Below, piece after piece: positions 25,625-35,036 of a DNA stretch of 64,000 nucleotides. The notes beneath the pieces are model-generated. The model saw only the letters and a program-made list of their open reading frames with translations, was not told the origin of the DNA and made no database searches. Where the stretch lies: contig CALULA010000003.1 of assembly GCA_944321365.1 (NCBI GenBank), positions 186,001-250,000 on the forward strand, in the 5' to 3' direction. Source of the DNA: an uncultured Paraprevotella sp. (GTDB lineage Bacteria > Bacteroidota > Bacteroidia > Bacteroidales > Bacteroidaceae). Within the stretch, counting starts at the first letter, position 1; each line of letters opens with the position of its first letter. Position numbers and translations under genes: made by a program.

Positions 25625-26794
25625 ATGCAGGCTTCTCATGGCATATTCGGCATTATGGTGCGCGAGTTTCACCGCTTGCTTTCCCGTCCGCTGTATCTTT
25701 TTTGTATGGTGGTGGCACCGTTGACTTGCTGTCTGTTCTTCACCACATTGATGGACAACGGGTTGCCCCAAAATATGCCGGTCGGTGTGGTGGATGATGA
25801 CAACACGTCCACTACGCGTGAGGTGTTGCGTAATATGGATGCTTTCAGTCAGGTGGAGCTGACAGCCAGCTACGAATCGGTGAGCAGTGCGCGGCGAGCC
25901 ATGCAGCAAGGCCGCATTTACGCATTTTATTATATCCCTAAAGGTACTACTGATGAACTGTTGGCTGGCCGCCGTCCGAAGGTTTCCTTTTATACGAATA
26001 ACAGCCTGTTGATTGCAGGCTCACTGATTTATCGTGATTTGCGTACCATGTCGGTCTTGGCGAATGCCTCTGTCGGTCTGGAGACGTTGCGTGCCAAGGG
26101 AGTGACAGACCCTATGGCCATGACTTTTTTGCAGCCGATAGTCATCGATACTCATCCGCTTTCCAATCCTTGGCTGAACTATTCCGTCTATCTGAATAAC
26201 ACAATATTGCCGGGCATTTTGATGATTCTGATATTCATGATTACGGTGTATTCCATCGGTTCAGAGCTGAAAGAAGGCACGGGACGTGCATGGCTGGCTA
26301 TGGCCGACAATGACATGTTGGTGGCGGCGGCGGGCAAGTTGTTGCCTCATACGGCCATTTTCTTCGTTGTCGCATCGTTGTATGACCTTTATCTTTATGG
26401 CGTGTTGTCGTTTCCTTGTCATAGTGGAATCTTGCCGTTGCTGCTGGCCTCTTTGCTGATGGTCCTGGCTTCGCAGGCTTTTGGGGTCCTTTTCATCACG
26501 GTTTTGCCTACGTTGCGTCTGGCTTTGAGTGCCTGCTCGTTGTGGGGCGTGGTTTCTTTCTCCATTTCAGGCTTCTCGTTTCCCGTCATGGCCATGCATC
26601 CCTCTTTACAGTTGCTTAGCAATCTGTTCCCCTTGCGGCATTATTTCCTGATCTATATTAATCAGACGTTGAACGGCTATCCGATGGTTTATGCTTGGAA
26701 GTCTTATGTAATGTTGCTTTGTTTCGTGTTGTTGCCTCTTTTGTTGCTGAAGCGGTTGCGCACTGTGATGTTGAATTATGATTATATACCTTGA
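25625..26794 (+). CDS. ABC-2 type permease (first of pair)
   Basis: This 389-residue membrane protein has the ABC-2 permease layout: one helix near residues 22-42, a large periplasmic domain (about 45-190, including VGVVDDDNTSTTREV and an AFYYIPKG segment), then five C-terminal helices from about 195 on. The family exports drugs or lipids in YbhFSR/YhhJ-type systems together with an ATPase, but none is encoded in this operon. The reading frame ends 4 bp before the chosen start of the second permease. Confidence 0.87.
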   Translation: MQASHGIFGIMVREFHRLLSRPLYLFCMVVAPLTCCLFFTTLMDNGLPQNMPVGVVDDDNTSTTREVLRNMDAFSQVELTASYESVSSARRAMQQGRIYAFYYIPKGTTDELLAGRRPKVSFYTNNSLLIAGSLIYRDLRTMSVLANASVGLETLRAKGVTDPMAMTFLQPIVIDTHPLSNPWLNYSVYLNNTILPGILMILIFMITVYSIGSELKEGTGRAWLAMADNDMLVAAAGKLLPHTAIFFVVASLYDLYLYGVLSFPCHSGILPLLLASLLMVLASQAFGVLFITVLPTLRLALSACSLWGVVSFSISGFSFPVMAMHPSLQLLSNLFPLRHYFLIYINQTLNGYPMVYAWKSYVMLLCFVLLPLLLLKRLRTVMLNYDYIP

Positions 26795-26798
26795 GGAC

Positions 26799-28016
26799 AT
26801 GATGAGGAAATTGAAAGAATTTAATCAGTTGTCGGGCGAAGCTGCCCGTGATGTGTTCTTCATCTGGAGGAATGAATTGCGGCGGGTCGTCCATGATCAA
26901 GGTGTGCTGATCTTTTTTATCCTCGTGCCGCTGTTGTATCCGATGCTTTATGCTTTCATTTATACGGAAGAGACCGTACGTGAGGTGCCGGCTGTGGTTG
27001 TAGATCGTTCGGGAACGGCTCTTAGCCGTGAGTTTGTCCGTCGGGTGGATGCTACGGCAGATGTGCGGGTTGTGGCGCGTACGGGCAATATGGACGAGGC
27101 CAAGGAGATGATGCGCCGGGCAGAGGTATATGGCATTATTTGTTTGCCGGAGGATTTCAGCCGCGAAGTGCATCGTCAGGAACAGGCCTATGTCAGTCTG
27201 TATTGCGACATGAGCGGATTGCTGTACTATAAAGCTCTGTTGCTGGCTTGTACTGAAGTGTCATTGGAGATGAATACGGAACTGCAGGTGGAGCGTTTGG
27301 GCAATTCTACTTCGCGTCAGGATGAGGTCGCCACTTCTCCTTTGCAGTATGAGGACGTGGCTTTGTTCAATCCGCAGAATGGTTTTGCCAGTTTCCTCTT
27401 GCCGGCAGTGCTGATGCTGGTCATTCAGCAGACTTTGTTGTTAGGCGTGGGAATGATTAATGGGACAGCACGTGAGAGAGCTACGTTTCATACACAGCTG
27501 ATTCATGCAGGCCGCCGGGGGACGTTGCGGCTTGTGGCGGGAAAGGCTTTCTGTTACTTCTTGGTGTATGTGCTTGTCTGCTTGTGGACTTTGGTGGTTG
27601 TGCCTCGGTTGTTCGGGTTGGTGCAGATACCTCAGGCGTTCGATTTGTTGGCCTTTGTGATACCTTATGTTTTGGCTTGTATTTTCTTTGCCATGACATG
27701 TTCGTTGTTGATATGTCAGCGTGAGACATGTATGCCGGTTTTTGTGTTTACTTCCTTGCCGTTTTTGTTCGTTTCGGGCATTTCGTGGCCGGGAGTAGCC
27801 GTACCGGATTTTTGGCGGATTCTTTCTTATTTAGTGCCTTCCACACTTGGGATTAATGGATTTGTCCGTATTAATACGCAGGGTGCTTTGTTGGAAGATG
27901 TCGCTTTTGAGTATATTGTTCTGTGGATTCAGACCGGATTTTATTTTTTGACGGCTTGTGCCGCTTATTATTATATGATAGGTGAGAGCCGTAAAAAGGC
28001 AATGACATTAAACTGA
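26799..28016 (+). CDS. ABC-2 type permease (second of pair)
   Basis: This is a roughly 405-residue membrane protein with the same layout as its neighbour: a first helix near residues 35-55 (GVLIFFILVPLLYPMLYAF), a periplasmic domain (VPAVVVDRSGTALSREFVRR and a YGIICLPEDFSREV segment), and five C-terminal helices ending before a basic tail. With the first permease it would form a heterodimeric membrane unit. The start at 26799 is chosen over 26778, which would overlap the previous gene by 17 bp. A BNR-repeat protein gene starts 9 bp after its stop. Confidence 0.87.
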   Translation: MMRKLKEFNQLSGEAARDVFFIWRNELRRVVHDQGVLIFFILVPLLYPMLYAFIYTEETVREVPAVVVDRSGTALSREFVRRVDATADVRVVARTGNMDEAKEMMRRAEVYGIICLPEDFSREVHRQEQAYVSLYCDMSGLLYYKALLLACTEVSLEMNTELQVERLGNSTSRQDEVATSPLQYEDVALFNPQNGFASFLLPAVLMLVIQQTLLLGVGMINGTARERATFHTQLIHAGRRGTLRLVAGKAFCYFLVYVLVCLWTLVVVPRLFGLVQIPQAFDLLAFVIPYVLACIFFAMTCSLLICQRETCMPVFVFTSLPFLFVSGISWPGVAVPDFWRILSYLVPSTLGINGFVRINTQGALLEDVAFEYIVLWIQTGFYFLTACAAYYYMIGESRKKAMTLN

Positions 28017-28025
28017 TCAACGATA

Positions 28026-29924
28026 ATGAAGAACCTTTTTTTGTCTGTACTGGCCTTTTGTGGCCTTTTCATGTGGACGGCGACACTGCGGTCGCAGCCC
28101 GTTTCCGACAGCGCAGTGCGCTGTGAGGGGGAACAGGTGGCGTCCGAGGGAGCCTGGTGTTGGTTTGCCGACCCGCGGGCCTTGCATTACGAGAACGAGG
28201 CGGGCACGATCAACAGCAGTTATCTGGGTTATATCGATGTGCATGGCGCGGTGAAGGCCGTGCAGTATGATTTCTTAAGGAAACGACGTACGGAAGTGTT
28301 GGTGCGTTCTTATTTTCAGCCGGATGACCATAATAATCCCACCTTTCTGGTATTACCGGATGAACGTATCATGATCTTTTATTCTCGTCATACCGATGAG
28401 CCTTGTTTTTATTATCGTATATCTCAGCGTCCGGGCGACATCGCCACGTTGGGTGAAGAGCATAAGATTCTGGTGAAAGACAATACGACCTATCCGTCGC
28501 CTTTTATTTTATCGGAAGATCCGGAGCATATTTATTTATGCTGGCGCGGCATTAACTGGCATCCGACCATTGCGAGACTGACACTGCCTGATACGGATGA
28601 TTGTGTACAGATAGATTGGGGACCTTATCAAATGGTGCAGTCCAGTGGTGCGCGTCCGTATGCGAAATATTGTTCAAACGGCAAGGATTATATCATGTTG
28701 GCCTATACGACCGGGCATCCGGATAATGAGTCGCCCAATTGGTTGTACTTTAGCAAGGTGAATATCAAGACGCTTCAGCTGGAAGATGTGAAAGGACGTG
28801 TGCTTTCCACTATAATGGACGGCCCTTTTCGTGTGAACCGTACGGAACAGTTTGCCATGGAGTTTCCGGATGTGGTAGCGGACCAGACAGCAGGCATGCG
28901 GGACTGGGTTTGGCAGTTGGACGTAAATAAAAACGGATGGCCGGTGATGGCGATGGTGAAAATCAGTGCAGACAAAACGGTTCATGATTATTACAGCCTT
29001 AATTGGAACGGGCGGGAATGGAATGATTTCTTCCTGGCTCACGGTGGCGGTCATTTTCATCAGTCACCTGATATTGAACATTGTTACAGTGGTGGGTTGG
29101 CTATGGATATTTCTGTTCCGGGAACTTACTATTGTTCTGTTTCAGTGACTGGGGAACAAGGCCGCCGGTATGAGATTGTCAAATATGAAGTAGATGAGGA
29201 ATTTCATACAGTGAGAAAAACGTATATAACGCAGAATTCGCGCAAAAATAATGTACGCCCCTACGTTTTACCGTCATCGGTCGGGTCACCTTTGCGATTG
29301 GTGTGGATGAATGGAGATTATTATGATTGGATTGTCAGCTCTTCCCGTCCGGGATATCCTACTTCCATACACGGAGATTTCCGTTGGACGGAAGAAGTGA
29401 AAAGTGCAGAGTCTGATTTGTTGGCCTTTGAGTGGCCGGAAACAGACCGCGTTATTGCGGGCGGTGAGCGATGTGAAATAAAGGTGCCGCATGATGTACA
29501 GCATGCGGATTTCACGCTTTTTCTTTCAGTGAGTAAGCCCGTCGGTGGCGTGCTGTGCGCTGGCAGTGAATGGTCATGGGGAATAGATTCGCTTCAGATG
29601 CGTCCGGTCTTGACTTTTGGTGATGAAGTGCAATATGGTAATAACATATTGGGCAGTTCGGATAGCTGGTCACGTTACGGGCGTGGTACGAATGGCCTGT
29701 GGTATGCTCCTGAACCTTATTCCCATTTTACTGTAGCTCTGGTAAGAGAAGGCAGGACGTTGACAACTTTTATCAATGGCATGGTTGATCAATGGACAGA
29801 CGGTGATTTCCGTTTGGAACGTTTGTTGTTAGGCGGGTCCGGCAGTAATATTGATGGCTATGCTCTTTATGGAAGGGCTTTGACTCCTGCAGAAATCGCT
29901 GTTCTCATTTCTCAATGTCGCTAA
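28026..29924 (+). CDS. secreted BNR-repeat protein with C-terminal LamG-like domain
   Basis: This 632-residue protein has a signal peptide (about 1-23). Residues about 38-460 match the BNR_4 type propeller: AWCWFADPRALHY, then YLGYIDVHGAV, FLVLPDERIMIFYSRH, and Trp-rich strands with HHQSPDIEHCYSGGL-like features near 345. From about 475 a laminin-G-like sandwich follows and ends with SGSNIDGYALYGRALTPAEIAVLI. Such proteins bind or cleave polysaccharides, and some relatives are lyases; no catalytic residues can be assigned here. It begins 9 bp after the second permease gene, so it may be co-transcribed with the export operon. Confidence 0.75.
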   Translation: MKNLFLSVLAFCGLFMWTATLRSQPVSDSAVRCEGEQVASEGAWCWFADPRALHYENEAGTINSSYLGYIDVHGAVKAVQYDFLRKRRTEVLVRSYFQPDDHNNPTFLVLPDERIMIFYSRHTDEPCFYYRISQRPGDIATLGEEHKILVKDNTTYPSPFILSEDPEHIYLCWRGINWHPTIARLTLPDTDDCVQIDWGPYQMVQSSGARPYAKYCSNGKDYIMLAYTTGHPDNESPNWLYFSKVNIKTLQLEDVKGRVLSTIMDGPFRVNRTEQFAMEFPDVVADQTAGMRDWVWQLDVNKNGWPVMAMVKISADKTVHDYYSLNWNGREWNDFFLAHGGGHFHQSPDIEHCYSGGLAMDISVPGTYYCSVSVTGEQGRRYEIVKYEVDEEFHTVRKTYITQNSRKNNVRPYVLPSSVGSPLRLVWMNGDYYDWIVSSSRPGYPTSIHGDFRWTEEVKSAESDLLAFEWPETDRVIAGGERCEIKVPHDVQHADFTLFLSVSKPVGGVLCAGSEWSWGIDSLQMRPVLTFGDEVQYGNNILGSSDSWSRYGRGTNGLWYAPEPYSHFTVALVREGRTLTTFINGMVDQWTDGDFRLERLLLGGSGSNIDGYALYGRALTPAEIAVLISQCR

Positions 29925-29931
29925 GTTTCGC

Positions 29932-29939
29932 TAATTTTG
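29932..29939 (+). promoter_or_regulatory. -7 promoter element of the ABC-F gene
   Basis: TAATTTTG lies 19 bp before the TTG start. TTTC 20 bp upstream may act as -33. Confidence 0.5.
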
Positions 29940-29958
29940 CGGCAAAAACAGTAGAAAG

Positions 29959-31902
29959 TTGGTTTCAGTAGAGCATTTAAAAGTAGAGTTTGGTACAACA
30001 CCATTGTTTCACGACGTTTCTTATGTCATCAATGACAAGGAACGTATTGCGCTGGTTGGGAAGAACGGTGCGGGAAAGTCCACAATGCTGAAAATTATAG
30101 CCGGATTGCAACAGCCTACTTCAGGAACAGTTTCTGTTTCGGGAGGTACTACAATCGGTTATTTGCCTCAGGTAATGGTGTTGACGGATGAGCGTACGGT
30201 AAAAGAAGAAGCCGAGCAGGCCTTTTCAGATATAAGCCAGATGCAAGAGCGTCTGGAACGGATGAATCAGGAATTGGCCGACCGTACGGATTACGAAAGC
30301 GCGGATTATATGTCATTGGTGGAGAAGTTTTCCCATGAAAGTGAGCGGTTTCAGATGATGGGAGGGCTGAACTATCATGCGGAACTTGAACGGACCTTGC
30401 TCGGATTGGGGTTTGTACGGGATGATTTTGACCGTCCGACAAGGGAGTTTAGCGGCGGATGGCGGATGCGTATTGAGCTGGCCAAGCTGTTGCTGCGCCA
30501 TCCTGATGTGCTTTTGCTGGACGAGCCGACTAATCATTTGGACATAGAGAGTATTCAATGGCTGGAGAATTTCTTGGCAACCAAGGCGAATGCTGTCGTA
30601 TTGGTTAGTCATGACCGTGCGTTCATCAATAATGTGACGACCCGTACACTGGAGATTTCATGCGGACGGGTCTATGACTATAAAGTGAAATACGATGAAT
30701 ATGTCCGTTTGCGTGCTGAACGTCGTGAACAACAACTTCGGGCCTATGAGAATCAACAGAAGGAAATAGCGGATATTAAAGAGTTTATAGAACGGTTCCG
30801 TTATAAACCGACCAAAGCAGTACAAGTGCAGAGCCGTATCAAGCAATTGGAAAAGATTGTTCCGATAGAAGTGGATGAGGTAGACAATTCTTCGCTACGG
30901 CTGAAGTTTTCTCCTGCATTGCGTAGCGGAGATTATCCGCTGATCTGTGAGGATGTGTGTAAAGCTTATGGAGAGCATGTAGTGTTTCATCATGTGAATA
31001 TGACCATAAAGCGAGGAGAGAAGGTGGCTTTTGTGGGGAAAAATGGAGAAGGAAAATCCACTTTGGTGAAGTGTATTATGGGGGAGATTCCTTTTAACGG
31101 GCATTTGAAGTTAGGACATAATATACAGATCGGTTACTTCGCACAGAATCAAGCTCAGTTGTTGGATGGTGAGCTGACGGTTTTTGAAACGATAGACAGG
31201 GTGGCTAAGGGAGACATCCGTCTGAAAATCCGTGATATTTTGGGCGCATTCATGTTTGGCGGTGAGGCCTCGGAAAAAAAGGTGAAAGTGCTTTCAGGGG
31301 GAGAGCGTAGTCGTTTGGCGATGATTAAACTCTTGTTGGAACCAGTGAATTTCTTAATACTTGATGAGCCGACAAACCATCTGGATATGCGGTCTAAGGA
31401 CGTGTTGAAAGAGGCTATCCGCGATTTTGATGGTACAGTGATAGTAGTGAGTCACGATCGTGACTTCCTTGATGGATTGGTTTCTAAGGTATATGAGTTC
31501 GGAGGAGGGCAGGTGAGAGAGCATTTGGGCGGTATTTATGACTTCTTACAGCGGAAAAACATTGATTCTTTAAACGATTTGCAGAAGCCGTCTTTGTCTC
31601 GTTCTTCATCAGTCTTGTCGGACAAGGAAGAAAAATCTGTGAATCAAAATCGGTTGGCTTATGAACAACAGAAAGAGCGACAGAAGAAGATCCGCAAGAT
31701 GGAAAGGCTGGTGGAGCAGTGTGAGGCACAAATCACGGAACTGGAAGCTGCATTGAAGCTGTTGGAAAATCAAATGGCTACGGCGGAAGGAGCGGCTGAT
31801 GTCGCTTTGTATGAGCGTCATGGGAACTTGAAAAAACAGTTGGATGCGGCTGTGGAGGAGTGGGAGACGGCTTCTTTGATGCTTGAAGAAGCACAGAAAT
31901 GA
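29959..31902 (+). CDS. ABC-F family ATPase (Uup/YdiF-like)
   Basis: This is a 647-residue soluble protein with two ABC cassettes and no membrane helix. Cassette 1 has Walker A GKNGAGKST (about 35-43), signature SGGWRMRIELAK and Walker B LLLDEPTNHLD. Cassette 2 has GKNGEGKST, SGGERSRLAMIK and LILDEPTNHLD. The inter-domain linker has the ABC-F arm pattern (YKVKYDEYVRLRAERREQQLRAYENQQKEI), and a C-terminal coiled coil runs from about 560 to 645. ABC-F proteins act on ribosomes, some in antibiotic protection. It is not the missing ATPase of the export operon. The start is TTG; no ATG gives an intact first strand. Confidence 0.9.
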   Translation: MVSVEHLKVEFGTTPLFHDVSYVINDKERIALVGKNGAGKSTMLKIIAGLQQPTSGTVSVSGGTTIGYLPQVMVLTDERTVKEEAEQAFSDISQMQERLERMNQELADRTDYESADYMSLVEKFSHESERFQMMGGLNYHAELERTLLGLGFVRDDFDRPTREFSGGWRMRIELAKLLLRHPDVLLLDEPTNHLDIESIQWLENFLATKANAVVLVSHDRAFINNVTTRTLEISCGRVYDYKVKYDEYVRLRAERREQQLRAYENQQKEIADIKEFIERFRYKPTKAVQVQSRIKQLEKIVPIEVDEVDNSSLRLKFSPALRSGDYPLICEDVCKAYGEHVVFHHVNMTIKRGEKVAFVGKNGEGKSTLVKCIMGEIPFNGHLKLGHNIQIGYFAQNQAQLLDGELTVFETIDRVAKGDIRLKIRDILGAFMFGGEASEKKVKVLSGGERSRLAMIKLLLEPVNFLILDEPTNHLDMRSKDVLKEAIRDFDGTVIVVSHDRDFLDGLVSKVYEFGGGQVREHLGGIYDFLQRKNIDSLNDLQKPSLSRSSSVLSDKEEKSVNQNRLAYEQQKERQKKIRKMERLVEQCEAQITELEAALKLLENQMATAEGAADVALYERHGNLKKQLDAAVEEWETASLMLEEAQK

Positions 31903-31943
31903 GAAAAGGAACGGGAAGAATACATCTAAATTTTAATCATAAC

Positions 31944-33974
31944 ATGAAGTTGAAGCATTTGTTGTCTTTTATGGCCTTCGCTTCTTTGCCTTTTATGACG
32001 GAAGCGCAATCTGGATTGCAAACGGGGATAGACCGGAAGAATCTGGACCAGACAGTGAAACCCGGTACGAGTTTTTACAATTATGCTTGCGGCGGGTGGC
32101 GCAAATCTCATCCCTTACCTCCTGAATATTCTCGCTATGGTACTTTTGAAGAATTGATAGAAAACAACGATAAGCAGTTGCGTAGTCTGATAGAGGAGCT
32201 GTCACATGGTAAATATGCAGAAGGAACGTTGGAACAGAAAATAGGCGATTTGTATAATATCGCTATGGACAGTACGAAGCAAAATAAAGAAGGTTATGCT
32301 CCGATACAGGCCGATTTAAAGGCTATTGAGGCGGTGAAAGGACGTTCGGAATTAGTGCCGATGATGGCAAAAATGATGCGTAAAGGTGTTCCTGGTTATT
32401 TCTACTTTTCTATAGACGCGGATATCAAGAACAGCAAGATGAATTTGCTGCAAGTGGTTCAGGGTGGTTTAAGTCTTAATGAACGGGAATATTATTTGGA
32501 CAATGATTCGGCCACGGTACATATCCGCGAATCATTCAAGGCTTTTGTTGAGAAGATGTTTGTGCTTTGCGGTTTTGCTTCAGAGGAAGCTCAGAAGAAG
32601 AGAGATGCGGTGATGCGTATAGAAACGCGTCTGGCCGTTCCTTCTTATTCAGCTACTCAACGGCGTGATCCGGAAGCCAACTATCATAAAATGAGTTATG
32701 CAGAACTGGAGAAGGACTATGCAGGCATAGATTGGGCTTGTCTTTTTTCAACCTTGGGCTTTAAAAATGTATCGGAAATCAGTATAGGACAACCTGAACC
32801 CGTCCATGAAGTGGAGAGAATTTTGGCAGAAGTATCAGTGGAAGACCAGAAGGCTTATTTGCAGTGGCGTCTTATTGACAGTTCTGCTCCCTATTTGAGT
32901 GATGAGTTACGCGCTTGCAATTTCGATTTTTACGAACGTGTGATGAGTGGTACTTTGCAGGACCAGCCCCGTTGGCGGAAAGCAGTCAATGTGGTGAATG
33001 GGGTTTTAGGCGAAGGTCTTGGACATCTATATGTTGAGCGGCACTTCCCGGCGGCTGCCAAGGAGCGTATGATTCGGTTGGTGAAGAACTTGCAGAAGGC
33101 ATTGGCTGACCGCATCAGTGCACAAGAATGGATGAGCGAAGAGACGAAGAGGGTTGCTTTGGATAAATTGTCAGCGTTCTATGTCAAGGTGGGTTATCCT
33201 GATAAATGGCGTGATTATTCTGCATTGGAAATCAAAAATGACAGCTATTGGGATAATATTGTCCGTAGCAATGAGTTTGATTTGGCGTACGTTATAGAAC
33301 ATAAATTGAATAAGCCTGTAGACCGTGATGAGTGGTATATGACGCCACAGACCGTGAATGCCTATTATAATCCCACGACAAATGAAATCTGCTTTCCGGC
33401 AGGCATTCTTCAACCTCCATTCTTTAACATGGAAGCTGATGATGCTTATAATTATGGAGCGATAGGTGTGGTGATTGGACATGAGATGACTCATGGATTT
33501 GATGATGAAGGACGCCAGTTTGACAAGTATGGTAACTTGAGAGACTGGTGGGCATCGGGTGATGCGGAACGCTTTGAAGCCCGTGCAGCCGTGATGAAGA
33601 ATTTCTATAATAAGATTGAGGTTCTGCCGGGGCTGTATGCCAATGGTGCTTTGACCTTGGGAGAGAATCTGGCAGATCATGGTGGTCTTATGGTCTCTTT
33701 CTACGCTTTGCAGAATGCGATGAAAGAGAATCCTTTGCAGGTTGCAGACGGATTTACTCCAGAACAACGCTTCTTCCTTTCTTATGCTTCTGTGTGGGCC
33801 GATAATATCCGCGATGAAGAAATTCGTGTCCGGACGAAAAGCGATCCTCATTCTTTGGGACGTTGGAGAGTGGATGGTGCGCTGCCTCACATCGATATGT
33901 GGTACGATGCTTTTGGTATCACGGAACAGGATGAGATGTTTATTCCGAAAGCCGAACGAGTGTCTATCTGGTAG
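31944..33974 (+). CDS. M13-family zinc metallopeptidase (neprilysin-like)
   Basis: This 676-residue secreted or periplasmic endopeptidase has a signal peptide (about 1-22, ending TEAQ). The catalytic site is H513-E-M-T-H517 with E574 in GENLADHGG as the third zinc ligand. NAYYNPTTNEICFPAGILQPPFF precedes it, and the family end CVW-type motif is replaced by VSIW. The length is usual for bacterial M13 (PepO). The start at 31944 avoids an overlap with the ABC-F gene and gives a clean leader. It is 41 bp behind the ABC-F gene and may be read through from it. Confidence 0.92.
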   Translation: MKLKHLLSFMAFASLPFMTEAQSGLQTGIDRKNLDQTVKPGTSFYNYACGGWRKSHPLPPEYSRYGTFEELIENNDKQLRSLIEELSHGKYAEGTLEQKIGDLYNIAMDSTKQNKEGYAPIQADLKAIEAVKGRSELVPMMAKMMRKGVPGYFYFSIDADIKNSKMNLLQVVQGGLSLNEREYYLDNDSATVHIRESFKAFVEKMFVLCGFASEEAQKKRDAVMRIETRLAVPSYSATQRRDPEANYHKMSYAELEKDYAGIDWACLFSTLGFKNVSEISIGQPEPVHEVERILAEVSVEDQKAYLQWRLIDSSAPYLSDELRACNFDFYERVMSGTLQDQPRWRKAVNVVNGVLGEGLGHLYVERHFPAAAKERMIRLVKNLQKALADRISAQEWMSEETKRVALDKLSAFYVKVGYPDKWRDYSALEIKNDSYWDNIVRSNEFDLAYVIEHKLNKPVDRDEWYMTPQTVNAYYNPTTNEICFPAGILQPPFFNMEADDAYNYGAIGVVIGHEMTHGFDDEGRQFDKYGNLRDWWASGDAERFEARAAVMKNFYNKIEVLPGLYANGALTLGENLADHGGLMVSFYALQNAMKENPLQVADGFTPEQRFFLSYASVWADNIRDEEIRVRTKSDPHSLGRWRVDGALPHIDMWYDAFGITEQDEMFIPKAERVSIW

Positions 33975-34003
33975 TCGGAAGCATCATTCTATATGAGCAT
34001 TAA

Positions 34004-34042
34004 ACAGGCGGAACGATAAAGAATCTAAATCGTTCCGTCTGT
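34004..34042 (+). terminator. terminator after the M13 peptidase gene
   Basis: A 14-bp stem (34004-34017 with 34029-34042, one G-U) has an 11-nt loop; the T tail is weak. Confidence 0.6.
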
Positions 34043-34078
34043 TGCGTTAAAATGGTATGAAATCCGAAAGCTTTTTGC

Positions 34079-34086
34079 TAAATTTG
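34079..34086 (+). promoter_or_regulatory. -7 promoter element of metA
   Basis: TAAATTTG lies 32 bp before the ATG. TATG 19 bp upstream is a weak -33. Confidence 0.55.
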
Positions 34087-34118
34087 CAGGGAATAGATTA
34101 TGAATAATTTTATCTGAT

Positions 34119-35036
34119 ATGCCATTAAATTTGCCTGACAGGCTTCCTGCCATAGAGTTACTGAAGAAAGAAAATATTTTTGTTATCGACAATTCAAGGG
34201 CGTCGACTCAGGATATCCGTCCGTTACGTATTGCAATATTGAATTTGATGCCGTTGAAAGTAACGACTGAAACCGACCTGATTCGTTTGTTGTCAAATAC
34301 ACCTTTGCAGGTGGAGATCTCGTTCATGAAAGTGAAAGGGCACACGTCCAAGAATACTCCGGTGGAACACATGAAAGCTTTTTATAGGGATTTCGAGGTG
34401 ATGAAGCAGGAAAAATTTGATGGAATGATTATTACTGGTGCGCCTGTTGAGCATCTTGAGTATGAAAAAGTAACGTACTGGGACGAGATTACGGAGATTT
34501 TCGATTGGGCGCGTACGCATGTCACCTCTACTTTGTATATCTGTTGGGCAGCGCAAGCCGGCTTGTTTCATTATTATGGTGTGCCCAAATACAAGTTGGA
34601 CAAGAAGATGTTCGGCATTTTCAAGCAGTATCCGTTAAATCCTATGTTGCCTATTTTCAGGGGATTTGACGATGAGTTTTATATGCCTCATAGCCGCCAT
34701 ACGGAAATTCGTCGTGAGGATGTGGTCAGTGTGCCCGGTCTAGAGGTTATAGCCGAGTCGCCGCAGTCCGGGGTCTGTATGGTGATGGCCCGTGGCGGCC
34801 GTGAGATTTATGTTACGGGACATTCAGAATATTCCCCTTATACGCTGGATTTGGAATATAAGAGAGACTTAGAGAAAGGATTGCCAATAGATATGCCGGT
34901 GAATTATTATTGCCACAACAACCCCGTTGAAGGCCCGTTGGTGACATGGCGTGCCCACGGTAATCTGCTTTTTTCTAATTGGTTGAATTATTACGTCTAC
35001 CAGGAGACTCCTTACGATATTAATAATATTAAATGA
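34119..35036 (+). CDS. metA: homoserine O-acyltransferase MetA
   Basis: This 305-residue protein catalyses the first dedicated step of methionine synthesis, acylation of homoserine. The catalytic set is in place: C142 in LYICWAAQAG, and H235 and E237 in GHSEY. Residue 111 is Glu (GAPVEHLEYE). Work on MetA proteins links Glu at this position to acetyl-CoA use and Gly to succinyl-CoA, so O-acetylhomoserine is the likely product. No methionine-specific riboswitch is visible in the short leader. The stop overlaps the next gene's ATG (ATGA), which suggests translational coupling with the U32 gene. Confidence 0.93.
   Translation: MPLNLPDRLPAIELLKKENIFVIDNSRASTQDIRPLRIAILNLMPLKVTTETDLIRLLSNTPLQVEISFMKVKGHTSKNTPVEHMKAFYRDFEVMKQEKFDGMIITGAPVEHLEYEKVTYWDEITEIFDWARTHVTSTLYICWAAQAGLFHYYGVPKYKLDKKMFGIFKQYPLNPMLPIFRGFDDEFYMPHSRHTEIRREDVVSVPGLEVIAESPQSGVCMVMARGGREIYVTGHSEYSPYTLDLEYKRDLEKGLPIDMPVNYYCHNNPVEGPLVTWRAHGNLLFSNWLNYYVYQETPYDINNIK

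Noticed and set aside
29959..31902. ABC-F protein as the missing ATPase of the export operon
   Set aside because: ABC-F proteins have two fused cassettes and a ribosome-binding linker and do not pair with ABC-2 permeases; the gene has its own promoter.
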